Source: M55B154 sp964345775 (lineage in GTDB: Bacteria > Spirochaetota > UBA4802 > UB4802). Taken from it: DNA of 16,662 nucleotides. Position 1 is the stretch's first letter. Each line of letters begins with the position of its first letter. The position numbers were made by a program, and so were the translations under genes. Shown one piece after another: positions 1-7,093 of this stretch. The DNA is taken from positions 1 to 16,662 of the forward strand of contig CAYFSO010000068.1 in NCBI GenBank assembly GCA_964345775.1, in the 5' to 3' direction. Below the pieces are notes generated by a model, which made no database searches, had not been told where the DNA came from, and saw only the letters and a program-made list of their open reading frames with translations.

Positions 1-1370
1 CCGCCTTCCAAAACGGCCTGGGCCGAGGTCTGAACCCATATCCGACCACCTTGAGACGTGGTAAGAGGAAACTCGAGAGAATAGTCCTCACCTTCTTCCA
101 CGCATTTCCGGAAAGCCGACTCGATCTTCGGTCGATCATCCGGGTCATAGCAGGCGAGGCTGCGTTGGATGTGTTCGGGTGAGCCGGCCTCGAACTCGCC
201 CGGCTCGAACCCGTGAATGCGGTAGGTCTGGTCCGCCCATGTCATTGCCTGCCGCTCCACATCCCATTGCCAGCCGCCCACCCTGGCGATCCTCTGGGTG
301 GCATCCAACAGGTCGCGGCTGGCCTTTAGTGCCTCCTCTACCTGTTTGTGCCGCACTATATTCCTGGAAAGCTTGATAGTAGTGTAACCCAGCGATGATA
401 TCATGTCGGCAAGCTTGGAGTAAAAGGCCATGGCTCTATCCACCGTTTCCCGGCTAAACCGCGGAACCCTGTCAAGGGCTGCCAGGTATTCTGTCTCATC
501 GAATCCATACTGCCGTGCCTGCTTTTTAAACAGCTCGTAGTCAGGAACTTCGTCCTCAAAGAAAAACTGACCAATAAAAATATTGCCGAGATGTTTTTCC
601 TCCACCATGACAGGGGTCACGATATCCCACATATTATTTTTGCAATGGTACGCCTTGCAGGTCCCCACCGGCACCCCCCTGGTGAGATCCAGGTCGCTTG
701 CCAGGCAGTTTTTTAGAGTATCCGGATGAACCCGATGGAATTTTGAGCAGATTTCCTGCCAGGCAACACCAACCAGAATGTTCCCCGATATATCAAGTAT
801 GGCTCCACCTATACCAGAAAGGTTGTAGAAATCCTCCATCAGAGTTTGCAGTTCCTGATGATCGATGATGTCTGCAAGTTCCAGGGTGTCTATATCCCCC
901 TCCGGTTCAGTTATCGCTTTGAGCTTTTTCCTGATAGTTGCTTCACTTTCGCGCAGGGCGTCTTCATTCTTTTGCGCACTCTTTTTAGCTTCAAAAAGCT
1001 TAAAAGCCATCTTGATTGACGCGTCGAGAACCACAATACCGGAATTTTTCACCACGTATCCATAAGAAGTGATTTTTTCAGTTTTCTCAACAACCCCGGG
1101 ATCGGTATGAGAGGATAAAAATACGATTGGGATATCTTTATGTTGTAATATCTGTTCAGCGGCCTGTGTGCCGTCAATGCCTGAACCAAGATCGATGTCC
1201 ATAAGGATGAGATCATAATCTGAACAAGGATCAAGTACGGATGTAACGGCATCTTCACCATTCATCACATGATGCACTGAATAGCCATATTGTTCCAACT
1301 CCTGCTTTTCCAGCATTGCGATTATTGCTTCATCTTCAACAAGGAGAATGTTTTTTTTGTGTATATTCAT
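1..1370 (-). CDS. REC-PocR-PAS signalling protein, probably a sensor histidine kinase (C-terminus outside window)
   Basis: The reading frame is open from an ATG at 1370 to the left window edge, giving 456 residues with no stop. Residues 1-125 are a receiver domain: acidic pair E12-D13, phosphoacceptor D58 in LMDIDLG, S86/S87 after the fourth strand, and K108 in YVVKNSG. Residues ~160-335 match the PocR ligand-binding domain: LADIIDHQELQ, then C208, C222, C238 and C243, then a GNIFIGQFFF stretch. PocR is a PAS-like fold proposed to sense small hydrocarbon derivatives. A linker helix (~338-355) leads into a PAS domain starting with LLDATQRIARVGGWQWD and still running at the edge. By architecture the missing part is probably more PAS plus a histidine kinase, but a GGDEF or other output is possible. 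No strong Shine-Dalgarno precedes the ATG, so the start rests on the REC N-terminus beginning a few residues in. Divergent from the gene at 1613. Confidence 0.9.
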   Translation of the reverse strand, partial: MNIHKKNILLVEDEAIIAMLEKQELEQYGYSVHHVMNGEDAVTSVLDPCSDYDLILMDIDLGSGIDGTQAAEQILQHKDIPIVFLSSHTDPGVVEKTEKITSYGYVVKNSGIVVLDASIKMAFKLFEAKKSAQKNEDALRESEATIRKKLKAITEPEGDIDTLELADIIDHQELQTLMEDFYNLSGIGGAILDISGNILVGVAWQEICSKFHRVHPDTLKNCLASDLDLTRGVPVGTCKAYHCKNNMWDIVTPVMVEEKHLGNIFIGQFFFEDEVPDYELFKKQARQYGFDETEYLAALDRVPRFSRETVDRAMAFYSKLADMISSLGYTTIKLSRNIVRHKQVEEALKASRDLLDATQRIARVGGWQWDVERQAMTWADQTYRIHGFEPGEFEAGSPEHIQRSLACYDPDDRPKIESAFRKCVEEGEDYSLEFPLTTSQGGRIWVQTSAQAVLEG

Positions 1371-1612
1371 TAGGTTTTACTTTAAACGCAAAACAGCCCT
1401 TTGGGCTTGACGACATGTATAGCGTAAACTTGGGCAAGTTATGAAAATTACAGGATATTAACAGCATGTTCAAGAGTAAAACGATATTGATGCAAATGCA
1501 ATCATTTCTTCCAGGATATGATTCAAAAAATATACTGTACATATACCTCCCTCATACTACACTGTAACTGTTAACGTCACTAACCAGTTGCAGCGGGTAA
1601 CCGGGAATATAC
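1371..1612. other. Divergent intergenic region between the REC-PocR gene and the 387-aa protein gene
   Basis: This 242-base AT-rich stretch should carry promoters for two divergent genes. A perfect short dyad, AGCCC-TTT-GGGCT, lies at 1395-1407 in the leader of the minus-strand gene. On that strand it is followed by GTTTTG, so a weak attenuator is conceivable, but the stem has only five pairs. A TATACT hexamer at 1531-1536 could be a -10 box for the plus-strand gene, without a convincing -35. No small gene or RNA is recognisable. Confidence 0.5.
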
Positions 1613-2776
1613 ATGGCAGATAGTAATATACAGGGAAATAATGGAAACGGCGGTGAGGGGCCCGAACTGACTCCCCGTAAGAAGTTCCTGTATTCGAAAA
1701 TACAGTACTACAGGGACGTGCTTCGTACACAGGAAGAGGAACTGCTGCACAGGATACAGAAGATCCCCGATGACTGGGAGGAATTCGAAAAGAAAAAAAC
1801 CCACCAGGGTATTAATATAACCGATTTTGACAAGAAAAGGCTTTCAGACATAAAGAAATACAAGTCGCAGCAGTTGAAGTTTGAAAGTCTCTACATCAAT
1901 CATGTCATGACCATAGAGAATACTCTCCTGCAATGTCTTTCCCACGAGGAAGTGACCGACGAGGAACTTGACGAGGCCATTGAATCTGTTGAGATGATCC
2001 TTTCTGATATAGACAATAACCTGGATAATTTCAAGCACCTTCTTTTGATCATGGCCAAGCGTGCTGTCAGTGACCTTTATTACCTGGTTATCGCCTATAC
2101 CAGGTTCTTTAAAAAGGACTCTTTCAACTTCGAAAATGACTTTAAGCCATTCATTACCGGCCTCATCGACGAGTTCACGGATTACCGGCATGACATGGAA
2201 TTTCTACCGGATATAGCAAAGTACAATGAAATGATAGAGCAGTTTTTCGTGGCCAGTTCCAATCGCCTGGGATGGAAGATCGACGAGTTTAAGTTGAAGA
2301 ATTTCCTGGAAGAAGAGGGAGGAAAGAAAGAATTTCCTTTCCTGGAGTTGCGGGCGGTTATATCCAGGGCCTTCCGTTACAAGAGAAAGATGAAACAGGA
2401 CTACGAGTTCATGCAGTACTATTACAACGAAACGGACGGAAAGATGTTCAGGTTCAACTTTATCAGCCAGTCACTGGCGGAGAAACTGAACAAAGGGGAA
2501 ATATCTCCCCGGATGTATGAGCTGTACTGCCAGATAAGGGACAATTTTGGAGAGGTGAAACGGGACCTCGATTTCAAGGGACTCTATCATTTCGGGTACC
2601 AGACCATGTCATATACCAGCCTGCTTGATTTCGTGTTCAAGGCGGGAAAGATAATCGAGTTTTACTACCTGCGTTCATATAACTACGAGGGGCTTCAGAA
2701 ATTTCGCAACGATATAGTCTACTACACCGAAGAGGAATTCTACAGGATACACCCTGAGATAAACAGGAACCTGTAA
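1613..2776 (+). CDS. Unrecognised charged, mostly helical protein of 387 aa
   Basis: I do not recognise a family. The start follows GGGAATATAC, a poor Shine-Dalgarno, and the first ~20 residues are Gly/Asn-rich and likely disordered. The rest is rich in Glu, Lys, Asp, Tyr and Phe, has no signal peptide and no membrane segment, and looks cytoplasmic. Residues ~23-130 read as long amphipathic helices, possibly coiled coil (RKKFLYSKIQYYRDVLRTQE and a K/E-rich stretch after it). The C-terminal third is aromatic-rich with paired tyrosines, for example QYYY, EFYYL and IVYYTEEEF. No nucleotide-binding or catalytic motif is visible. It is convergent with the 672-aa gene, with only 20 bases between stops and no obvious terminator. 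The frame is uninterrupted and the composition protein-like, so the gene is secure although its role is not. Confidence 0.88.
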   Translation: MADSNIQGNNGNGGEGPELTPRKKFLYSKIQYYRDVLRTQEEELLHRIQKIPDDWEEFEKKKTHQGINITDFDKKRLSDIKKYKSQQLKFESLYINHVMTIENTLLQCLSHEEVTDEELDEAIESVEMILSDIDNNLDNFKHLLLIMAKRAVSDLYYLVIAYTRFFKKDSFNFENDFKPFITGLIDEFTDYRHDMEFLPDIAKYNEMIEQFFVASSNRLGWKIDEFKLKNFLEEEGGKKEFPFLELRAVISRAFRYKRKMKQDYEFMQYYYNETDGKMFRFNFISQSLAEKLNKGEISPRMYELYCQIRDNFGEVKRDLDFKGLYHFGYQTMSYTSLLDFVFKAGKIIEFYYLRSYNYEGLQKFRNDIVYYTEEEFYRIHPEINRNL

Positions 2777-2796
2777 CTTCTTGCCTAAGGTTTGGA

Positions 2797-4815
2797 TCAA
2801 ACCCTGCAGTCTTCCACAAGGCTTACCACCTTCTTCTTCAGGGCCAGTGCCAGGTCGTCCTTCTCGTACAGTTCACGCTCCATGGCATCCAGGGCATCGT
2901 AGTACAGGTCCCAGCCCCGTCGTTCCCTGGCAACCTGTTCTTTCAACGGGTTTTTGCCGTTGCCGAATTCCCGCAACAGGGGAAGCAGCCGTGCGGTCCC
3001 CTGCCGCAGAAGGGCCACTCCCTCTTCCGGGTTCTCCGAGTCAAGCAGGGCCAGGGCCTTTAATGCCAGGCGCATGCATACCACGGTAAAGGGCATGCGG
3101 GACACGAATGAGCCCGTGAAAGGATCAATCACGTCCTTCACTGAATCTACGCCCCAGGGCAGTGCCCTGCAGTAATGGGTAAACAGGATAATGCGTTCGT
3201 AGTCACCGATCATCTTGCCCGTCTTTGCCGCCTTTATCGCATCACCGGCGAAGGCCTCCTTGTCATGACGCATGAAGAAGCCGTCACGGTGCAGGTAGCG
3301 CAGGCAGCCCTCGTCCTCCTCGTTGAAGAGGGTGGAGAGAATGTATGCCTGGTCCTCCGCCCGGGCGATAAACCCGGGAGTGAAGGGCCGGTATTTTCTC
3401 AGGGAATCAACCAGTATACCGTTGGTGCCGCCGGTGACGTGTATGCGCTGAATGCAGGTGGTCTTCCCGCCAGGCATGTCCTGGCCGGTATAGCGGGTCA
3501 TCATCTCGGCCCTGGTGGAAAGTGCCTGCGGCAGCGGGCTGAAGAAAAAAAGGGTTTCCCCGTAGCTGTCAGCATCCGGGAAGGGAACGTCGGGGGTGAA
3601 AAGCCCCTTCCCGATATCCCGTTCGTTTACAAGGGCGCCGGCCAGCAGGCCAAGGTGTACCCGGTTGCCGTCGGCGTCGGTGCCGTCTGCCCCCCACAGG
3701 GGTGTGGCCAGGTGCTGAAATGCGGTGCGTCCCGTCTGGTCAACCAGTTTTTGCTGCGGGAACACCTGGTCAAGGTCTATCTTGAAGGTGCCCCTGGCCC
3801 GGGGTGCAATGAATACCTGCCAGAAGGCGGATACGGCTTTGAGAAAACTGTAATGCCTGCCGTATTTCCCGTCCACCCCGAACACCTCTTCAAGGGGGGC
3901 GGTGTCATCGGTGCCCAGAAATTCTCGGCAGGCGGGCAGCAGTATCTCGTCAAGCATGCGCCGGGTATCCTCCTCGGTGAAGACGTACACCGACAGCCGT
4001 GTGAGGTTTGCGTGGCTGTTCAGCTGGTCACGTATGTAGCGCCGGGCCACCCGGTGCAGGCCGTCGTGGGTCACCGACACCGACAGCAGGCAGGTGGCAT
4101 TGGCGGCGGGGTCTTTCATGCCCGCCTTTTCCTCGAAGGCCAGGGCCTCTTCAAGCCCCTGCAGGCCGTAGACCACCTCGTTGCTTTCGGGCGGGGTGCC
4201 AAGCAGCACCGGGTGATCGTACCAGTAGCGCTGCTCCTCCTCCATGATTGAAGGTATGGCAGACCTTACCGGGGCCGGAAGGTCAATGCTGTCAAGATGG
4301 GTGCCGGCTGCGGGAAGGGTGAGCAGCGCGTTGGAGGTAAAAATGATCTCCTCCGCGGGGCGTGTGACCGGGTGCCTGTTCTCCCGGCTTATGGTCACTT
4401 TACGTTTTTTTCTCAGCCGGGTGATCTCCGCTTCCCTGTCATCCGGGTCGGCGTGGGCCTCGGGAAAAAAGAGCCGGCGAAAAAGTCGTGCGGCATCACG
4501 GGGATTGCAGCTGCCGCCCTGCATGAGCGCGTGCAGTTCTTCCATGGTGGCCGCAAAACCGGGATCACCAGCAAGCCGCTTCGTAACTTCTTCTTCCAGC
4601 AGCAGGCTCCCGGTTTCGAAAAAATCCGCAACGCTTTCCCACTTTGCAGGACGTGAATGCTTCGCATGGAGAAATGATTCCACCAGTGCAAGGGCGGCCG
4701 ATGCCTCGTCGTTGTCTTTCAGCTTTTCCCGTAACCGGTCAATGTCAACCCCCATGAGTACCGGGTGGTTACACAGGGCCTGTAGTATATCGTTGAAAAG
4801 AGTGATGTCTTTCAC
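2797..4815 (-). CDS. Unrecognised 672-aa protein with weak GT-A glycosyltransferase-like motifs
   Basis: The start is GTG at 4815, placed by a strong GGAGG five bases upstream and a good promoter behind it. No signal peptide or clear membrane helix is seen, so a cytoplasmic soluble protein is expected. I do not recognise the family firmly. The central part (~240-520) has an arrangement seen in GT-A glycosyltransferases: a strand followed by an acidic D-x-D (FKIDLDQ, D347/D349), then LGLLAGALVNERDI, then GGTNGI (462-467), then RPFTPGFIARAEDQAY with an E487-D488 pair, then RYLHRDGFFMRHD. These resemble nucleotide-sugar DxD and acceptor-site ED motifs but could be coincidental. A related sequence occurs twice near the N-terminus, NHPVLMG (16-22) and DHPVLLG (200-206). 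The C-terminal ~100 residues are helical. Composition is richer in GC than the gene at 1613 (57-65% in sampled 60-base lines against 37-50%). A 358-aa frame on the other strand is a shadow. Confidence 0.9.
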   Translation of the reverse strand: MKDITLFNDILQALCNHPVLMGVDIDRLREKLKDNDEASAALALVESFLHAKHSRPAKWESVADFFETGSLLLEEEVTKRLAGDPGFAATMEELHALMQGGSCNPRDAARLFRRLFFPEAHADPDDREAEITRLRKKRKVTISRENRHPVTRPAEEIIFTSNALLTLPAAGTHLDSIDLPAPVRSAIPSIMEEEQRYWYDHPVLLGTPPESNEVVYGLQGLEEALAFEEKAGMKDPAANATCLLSVSVTHDGLHRVARRYIRDQLNSHANLTRLSVYVFTEEDTRRMLDEILLPACREFLGTDDTAPLEEVFGVDGKYGRHYSFLKAVSAFWQVFIAPRARGTFKIDLDQVFPQQKLVDQTGRTAFQHLATPLWGADGTDADGNRVHLGLLAGALVNERDIGKGLFTPDVPFPDADSYGETLFFFSPLPQALSTRAEMMTRYTGQDMPGGKTTCIQRIHVTGGTNGILVDSLRKYRPFTPGFIARAEDQAYILSTLFNEEDEGCLRYLHRDGFFMRHDKEAFAGDAIKAAKTGKMIGDYERIILFTHYCRALPWGVDSVKDVIDPFTGSFVSRMPFTVVCMRLALKALALLDSENPEEGVALLRQGTARLLPLLREFGNGKNPLKEQVARERRGWDLYYDALDAMERELYEKDDLALALKKKVVSLVEDCRV

Positions 4816-4820
4816 TGCTA

Positions 4821-4825
4821 CCTCC
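4821..4825 (-). promoter_or_regulatory. Shine-Dalgarno that fixes the GTG start of the 672-aa protein
   Basis: On the minus strand GGAGG is followed by TAGCA and then GTG AAA GAC. The five-base spacing is near ideal and decides for the GTG start. Confidence 0.85.
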
Positions 4826-4851
4826 GGGTCGCCAGGTGAGGATTACCCTTC

Positions 4852-4879
4852 AGTATGAAGGATTGTGGCGGAGTGTCAA
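4852..4879 (-). promoter_or_regulatory. Sigma70-type promoter for the 672-aa protein gene, with overlapping dyad
   Basis: On the minus strand a perfect -35 TTGACA (4879-4874) is followed after 16 bases by CATACT (4857-4852), a four-of-six match to the -10 consensus. This would give a leader of about 30-40 bases ahead of the GTG start. A dyad CCTTC-AGTAT-GAAGG at 4847-4861 covers the -10 box and could be an operator. This is a consensus match only; transcription is inferred. Confidence 0.55.
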
Positions 4880-4924
4880 CGGAAAAAGAGTACCAGCTTC
4901 AGGTGTAACGAAATATTAGCGTGA

Positions 4925-5137
4925 CCTGGAAAAAACAATACAAATATTCTTGCTCTGCCGGGTGAGGGACTTGCAGTATCAAGGCTTGATGGAGTCATAT
5001 ACCTTGTAGTTTTTATTGCCTTTTTGGTTTACGTGTACAGGATAGCCGGTGTTGACGCGTCGGTGGAGGTTCCCATTGAAAATCCCGGTACCCTGAACCA
5101 AATCAAACAACTACTTGCTGCTGGACGAAAAAATGAG
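4925..5137 (+). pseudogene. Remnant of a CaCA-family Na+/Ca2+ antiporter (YrbG-like), decayed
   Basis: A 70-codon open stretch lies between TGA at 4922 and TGA at 5135, with no usable start codon. Its centre reads GEGLAVSRLDGVIYLVVF and then IAFLVYVYRIAG, which resembles the linker and sixth membrane segment in the middle of bacterial calcium/sodium antiporters, where an SRxDGxxLL motif starts the helix. The preceding NNTNILAL recalls the conserved SNxxNIxLV motif of the first half, as if the stretch between had been deleted. A +1 shift around 5101-5104 keeps a further protein-like reading (KQLLAAGRKNETRLY) to a TGA at 5151. No second alpha-repeat follows. The best reading is a gene relic; assignment is from family motifs by eye. 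Confidence 0.5.
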
Positions 5138-5409
5138 ACCAGACTGTATTGAAGAACTCTCCGTGCCACTGTGTCTCCGTGGCCCCCGCTTCGTTAATTT
5201 ATAACCAAATACGCATATCTGGTAGGTTTTCACGGCATTTCGGAATCAGCTGCATATGTATTTTTATAATGCGAACGAAAAATTACATGTTGACGGAATA
5301 TGGCATAGTAGAAAAAATGTGCTATTATTGATATAAATAAAAATGAATGCATGTAATATTTCTTTCCTGATATATTACCGTGAATACGATGTGAGTAAGA
5401 GAGTACAGT
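5138..5409. other. Intergenic region upstream of the helicase operon
   Basis: After the antiporter relic comes a GC-rich patch at 5156-5186 with two copies of CTCCGTG (5160-5166 and 5176-5182) flanking CTGTG; it looks like a short dispersed repeat. From about 5190 to 5400 the sequence becomes strongly AT-rich, as expected of a promoter region, with several -10-like hexamers: TATAAT at 5265-5270, TATTAT at 5323-5328 and TATAAA at 5332-5337. No coding frame here is credible. Confidence 0.5.
5320..5328 (+). promoter_or_regulatory. Candidate extended -10 promoter for the helicase/GGDEF operon
   Basis: TGCTATTAT is an extended -10 element (TG-N-TATTAT) about 80 bases before the helicase ATG. The TTGACG at 5290-5295 is too far away (27 bases) to act as its -35, which fits an extended -10 type. 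TATAAT at 5265-5270 is an alternative. Confidence 0.35.
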
Positions 5410-7077
5410 ATGAAGTTTGAAGAATTTAGCCTGCATGAAAACATTATGAAAGGTATCAACGAGGCCGGTTTCGAAAAATGTCTCCCGGTGCAGGTGGAGA
5501 CACTTTCCCATACCCTTAAGGGGAGGGAAGTGGCAGTACAGTCACAGACGGGAACCGGCAAAACCGCGGCGTTTCTCATATCCATTTTCCAGGATTTTAT
5601 CGAAAGCGATGATGTGAAGGAAAAGAGGGCCATGGTAATCGTTCCCACCAGGGAGCTTGCGGTTCAGATCGAAAAAGAAGCCAAAATGCTTGGTAAGCAC
5701 CTGGACATAACCGTTGGCAGCTTCTACGGCGGCGTGGGATACGTACAGCAGGAAAAAATGCTGAAAAGTGGTGTGAACGTTATGATCGGTACACCCGGCA
5801 GGATCATCGATTTCAATGAATCGGGCAAGCTGGATTTCAGGATGCTGGATACACTGGTCATTGACGAAGCCGATCGCCTTTTTGACATGGGATTCTACCC
5901 TGATATCAGCAAGATAATGAAGAGAATGGGAAAAAAAGAGAACAGGAAGGTGATGCTTTTCAGCGCAACGCTGAGTGACAGGGTTCGGCACCTGGCCGGT
6001 CAGTACATGAACGACCCGGTGGAGATCGCCATAGAACCTGAACAGATGACGGTGGAAAAGATCTCACAGAAACTGTACCACGTGGGAAGCGATGAGAAAC
6101 TGAACCTGCTTCTGGGCCTCCTGCACCGTGAGAAACCACGGAATGCCCTCATCTTTACCAATACAAAGCGTATGGCGGTAGAATTGTCCGACAGGTTGTA
6201 CAATAACGGCTACCAGAGCCAGTATATTATTGGAGACCTGCCGCAGAAAAAGCGGTTGAAGATAATTGAAGGCCTGAAAAACGGTACCATCCGCTACCTG
6301 GTAGCCACCGACGTGGCAGCCCGTGGATTGCACGTGGATGATCTTGAGCTGGTGGTAAATTATGATCTTCCCGAGGACTGCGAGAGCTACGTGCACAGGA
6401 TAGGGAGGACTGCCAGGGCCGGTAAAACCGGAAAAGCCGTCAGCCTGGTCTGCGAACGTTTCGTGTTCGGGCTGGATTCAATACAATCATTCATTAACAT
6501 GGATATCCCGGTGCAGGCTCCCGAAGAAGAACTGTTCGTCAGGGACCAGAGCAGGGGCAAACCCCGTCCTTCTGACCGGGACGGTCTGCGTATTGACAAC
6601 AAGAGGAGAACGTCAAAACCATCAGAACGTTCAAGGCAGAATAAGCCCGGGCGGGGTGCTGAACGGAAAAAGCCTTCGCATGCCGGTTCGAAACCCCCGG
6701 CTGAGAAGCCCGCACAGAAACCTGCGGCCAAGTCCAAACCCGCCCATGATCCGGGGCATAAGCGCAAAAAGCCGGCACCTGCCGCAACGGCGCCATCAAC
6801 CGGGATGGAAAGAAAGAGGACCGCAACCTCGGTGAAGAAAAGACCTGCGGCAGAGGTCTCACAGGTTCCGCCAAAACCTGTAAAACAGGAAGAAAAAGAG
6901 AGCGGCAAAAAGCTCTCATTTAAAAGTATTCTACCACGAAGCAGGAAAAAAAATCTTGATGACCGGCTGGAGATGTACCGAAAAAAATACGGTGAGGATT
7001 TCAAGGTAGTATATGATTCCTCCGAGGAGAAAAAATGGTACAAGTCCGCCCCCATCATAGGAAAATTATTCAAGTAA
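5410..7077 (+). CDS. rhlB: DEAD-box ATP-dependent RNA helicase, RhlB-like, with long basic C-terminal tail
   Basis: ATP-dependent remodelling of RNA; the closest family by motif reading is RhlB, which in gammaproteobacteria works with the degradosome. All motifs are present: Q motif region with LPVQVETL (25-32), motif I SQTGTGKT (45-52), Ia PTRELAVQ (79-86), Ib TPGR (128-131), II DEAD (152-155), III SAT (185-187), IV ALIFTNTKR, V VATDVAARGLHVDD and VI HRIGRTAR (329-336). NYDLPEDCESYVHRIGRTAR is very close to the RhlB version. The core ends near 370. Residues ~380-500 form a Lys/Arg/Pro/Ala-rich disordered tail likely to bind RNA, followed by a more ordered end (DDRLEMYRKKYGEDF to GKLFK). At 555 aa it is longer than E. 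coli RhlB (~420) because of this tail. It is first of three genes; the next starts 16 bases after its stop. DeaD/RhlE-type naming is an alternative. Confidence 0.93.
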   Translation: MKFEEFSLHENIMKGINEAGFEKCLPVQVETLSHTLKGREVAVQSQTGTGKTAAFLISIFQDFIESDDVKEKRAMVIVPTRELAVQIEKEAKMLGKHLDITVGSFYGGVGYVQQEKMLKSGVNVMIGTPGRIIDFNESGKLDFRMLDTLVIDEADRLFDMGFYPDISKIMKRMGKKENRKVMLFSATLSDRVRHLAGQYMNDPVEIAIEPEQMTVEKISQKLYHVGSDEKLNLLLGLLHREKPRNALIFTNTKRMAVELSDRLYNNGYQSQYIIGDLPQKKRLKIIEGLKNGTIRYLVATDVAARGLHVDDLELVVNYDLPEDCESYVHRIGRTARAGKTGKAVSLVCERFVFGLDSIQSFINMDIPVQAPEEELFVRDQSRGKPRPSDRDGLRIDNKRRTSKPSERSRQNKPGRGAERKKPSHAGSKPPAEKPAQKPAAKSKPAHDPGHKRKKPAPAATAPSTGMERKRTATSVKKRPAAEVSQVPPKPVKQEEKESGKKLSFKSILPRSRKKNLDDRLEMYRKKYGEDFKVVYDSSEEKKWYKSAPIIGKLFK

Positions 7078-7093
7078 GAACGGGTGAGCAGTA

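Noticed and set aside
1395..1407. AGCCC-TTT-GGGCT dyad as an intrinsic terminator
   Set aside because: The stem is only five pairs with a three-base loop and a poor T-run, and nothing on that strand lies upstream to be terminated; kept only as a possible leader hairpin.
3359..3379. CCCGGG repeated as a dyad around 3360-3378
   Set aside because: It lies inside the 672-aa coding region and is short and GC-driven; no sign of regulatory function.
3175..4251. 358-aa open frame on the plus strand opposite the 672-aa gene
   Set aside because: The opposite frame is much longer, has a GTG start with GGAGG and a TTGACA promoter, and its protein looks natural. This one is Gly/Val-rich shadow sequence caused by high GC.
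4244..4858. 204-aa Ser/Arg-rich frame on the plus strand
   Set aside because: Low-complexity composition and full overlap with the start and promoter of the minus-strand gene; a shadow.
5290..5328. TTGACG at 5290 as the -35 of the TATTAT at 5323
   Set aside because: The spacer is 27 bases, far too long; the TG-extended -10 alone is the better reading.
6387..7073. 228-aa minus-strand frame opposite the helicase tail
   Set aside because: Phe/Ser/Leu-rich antisense of the Lys/Arg/Pro-rich tail; no Shine-Dalgarno and the helicase frame is certain.
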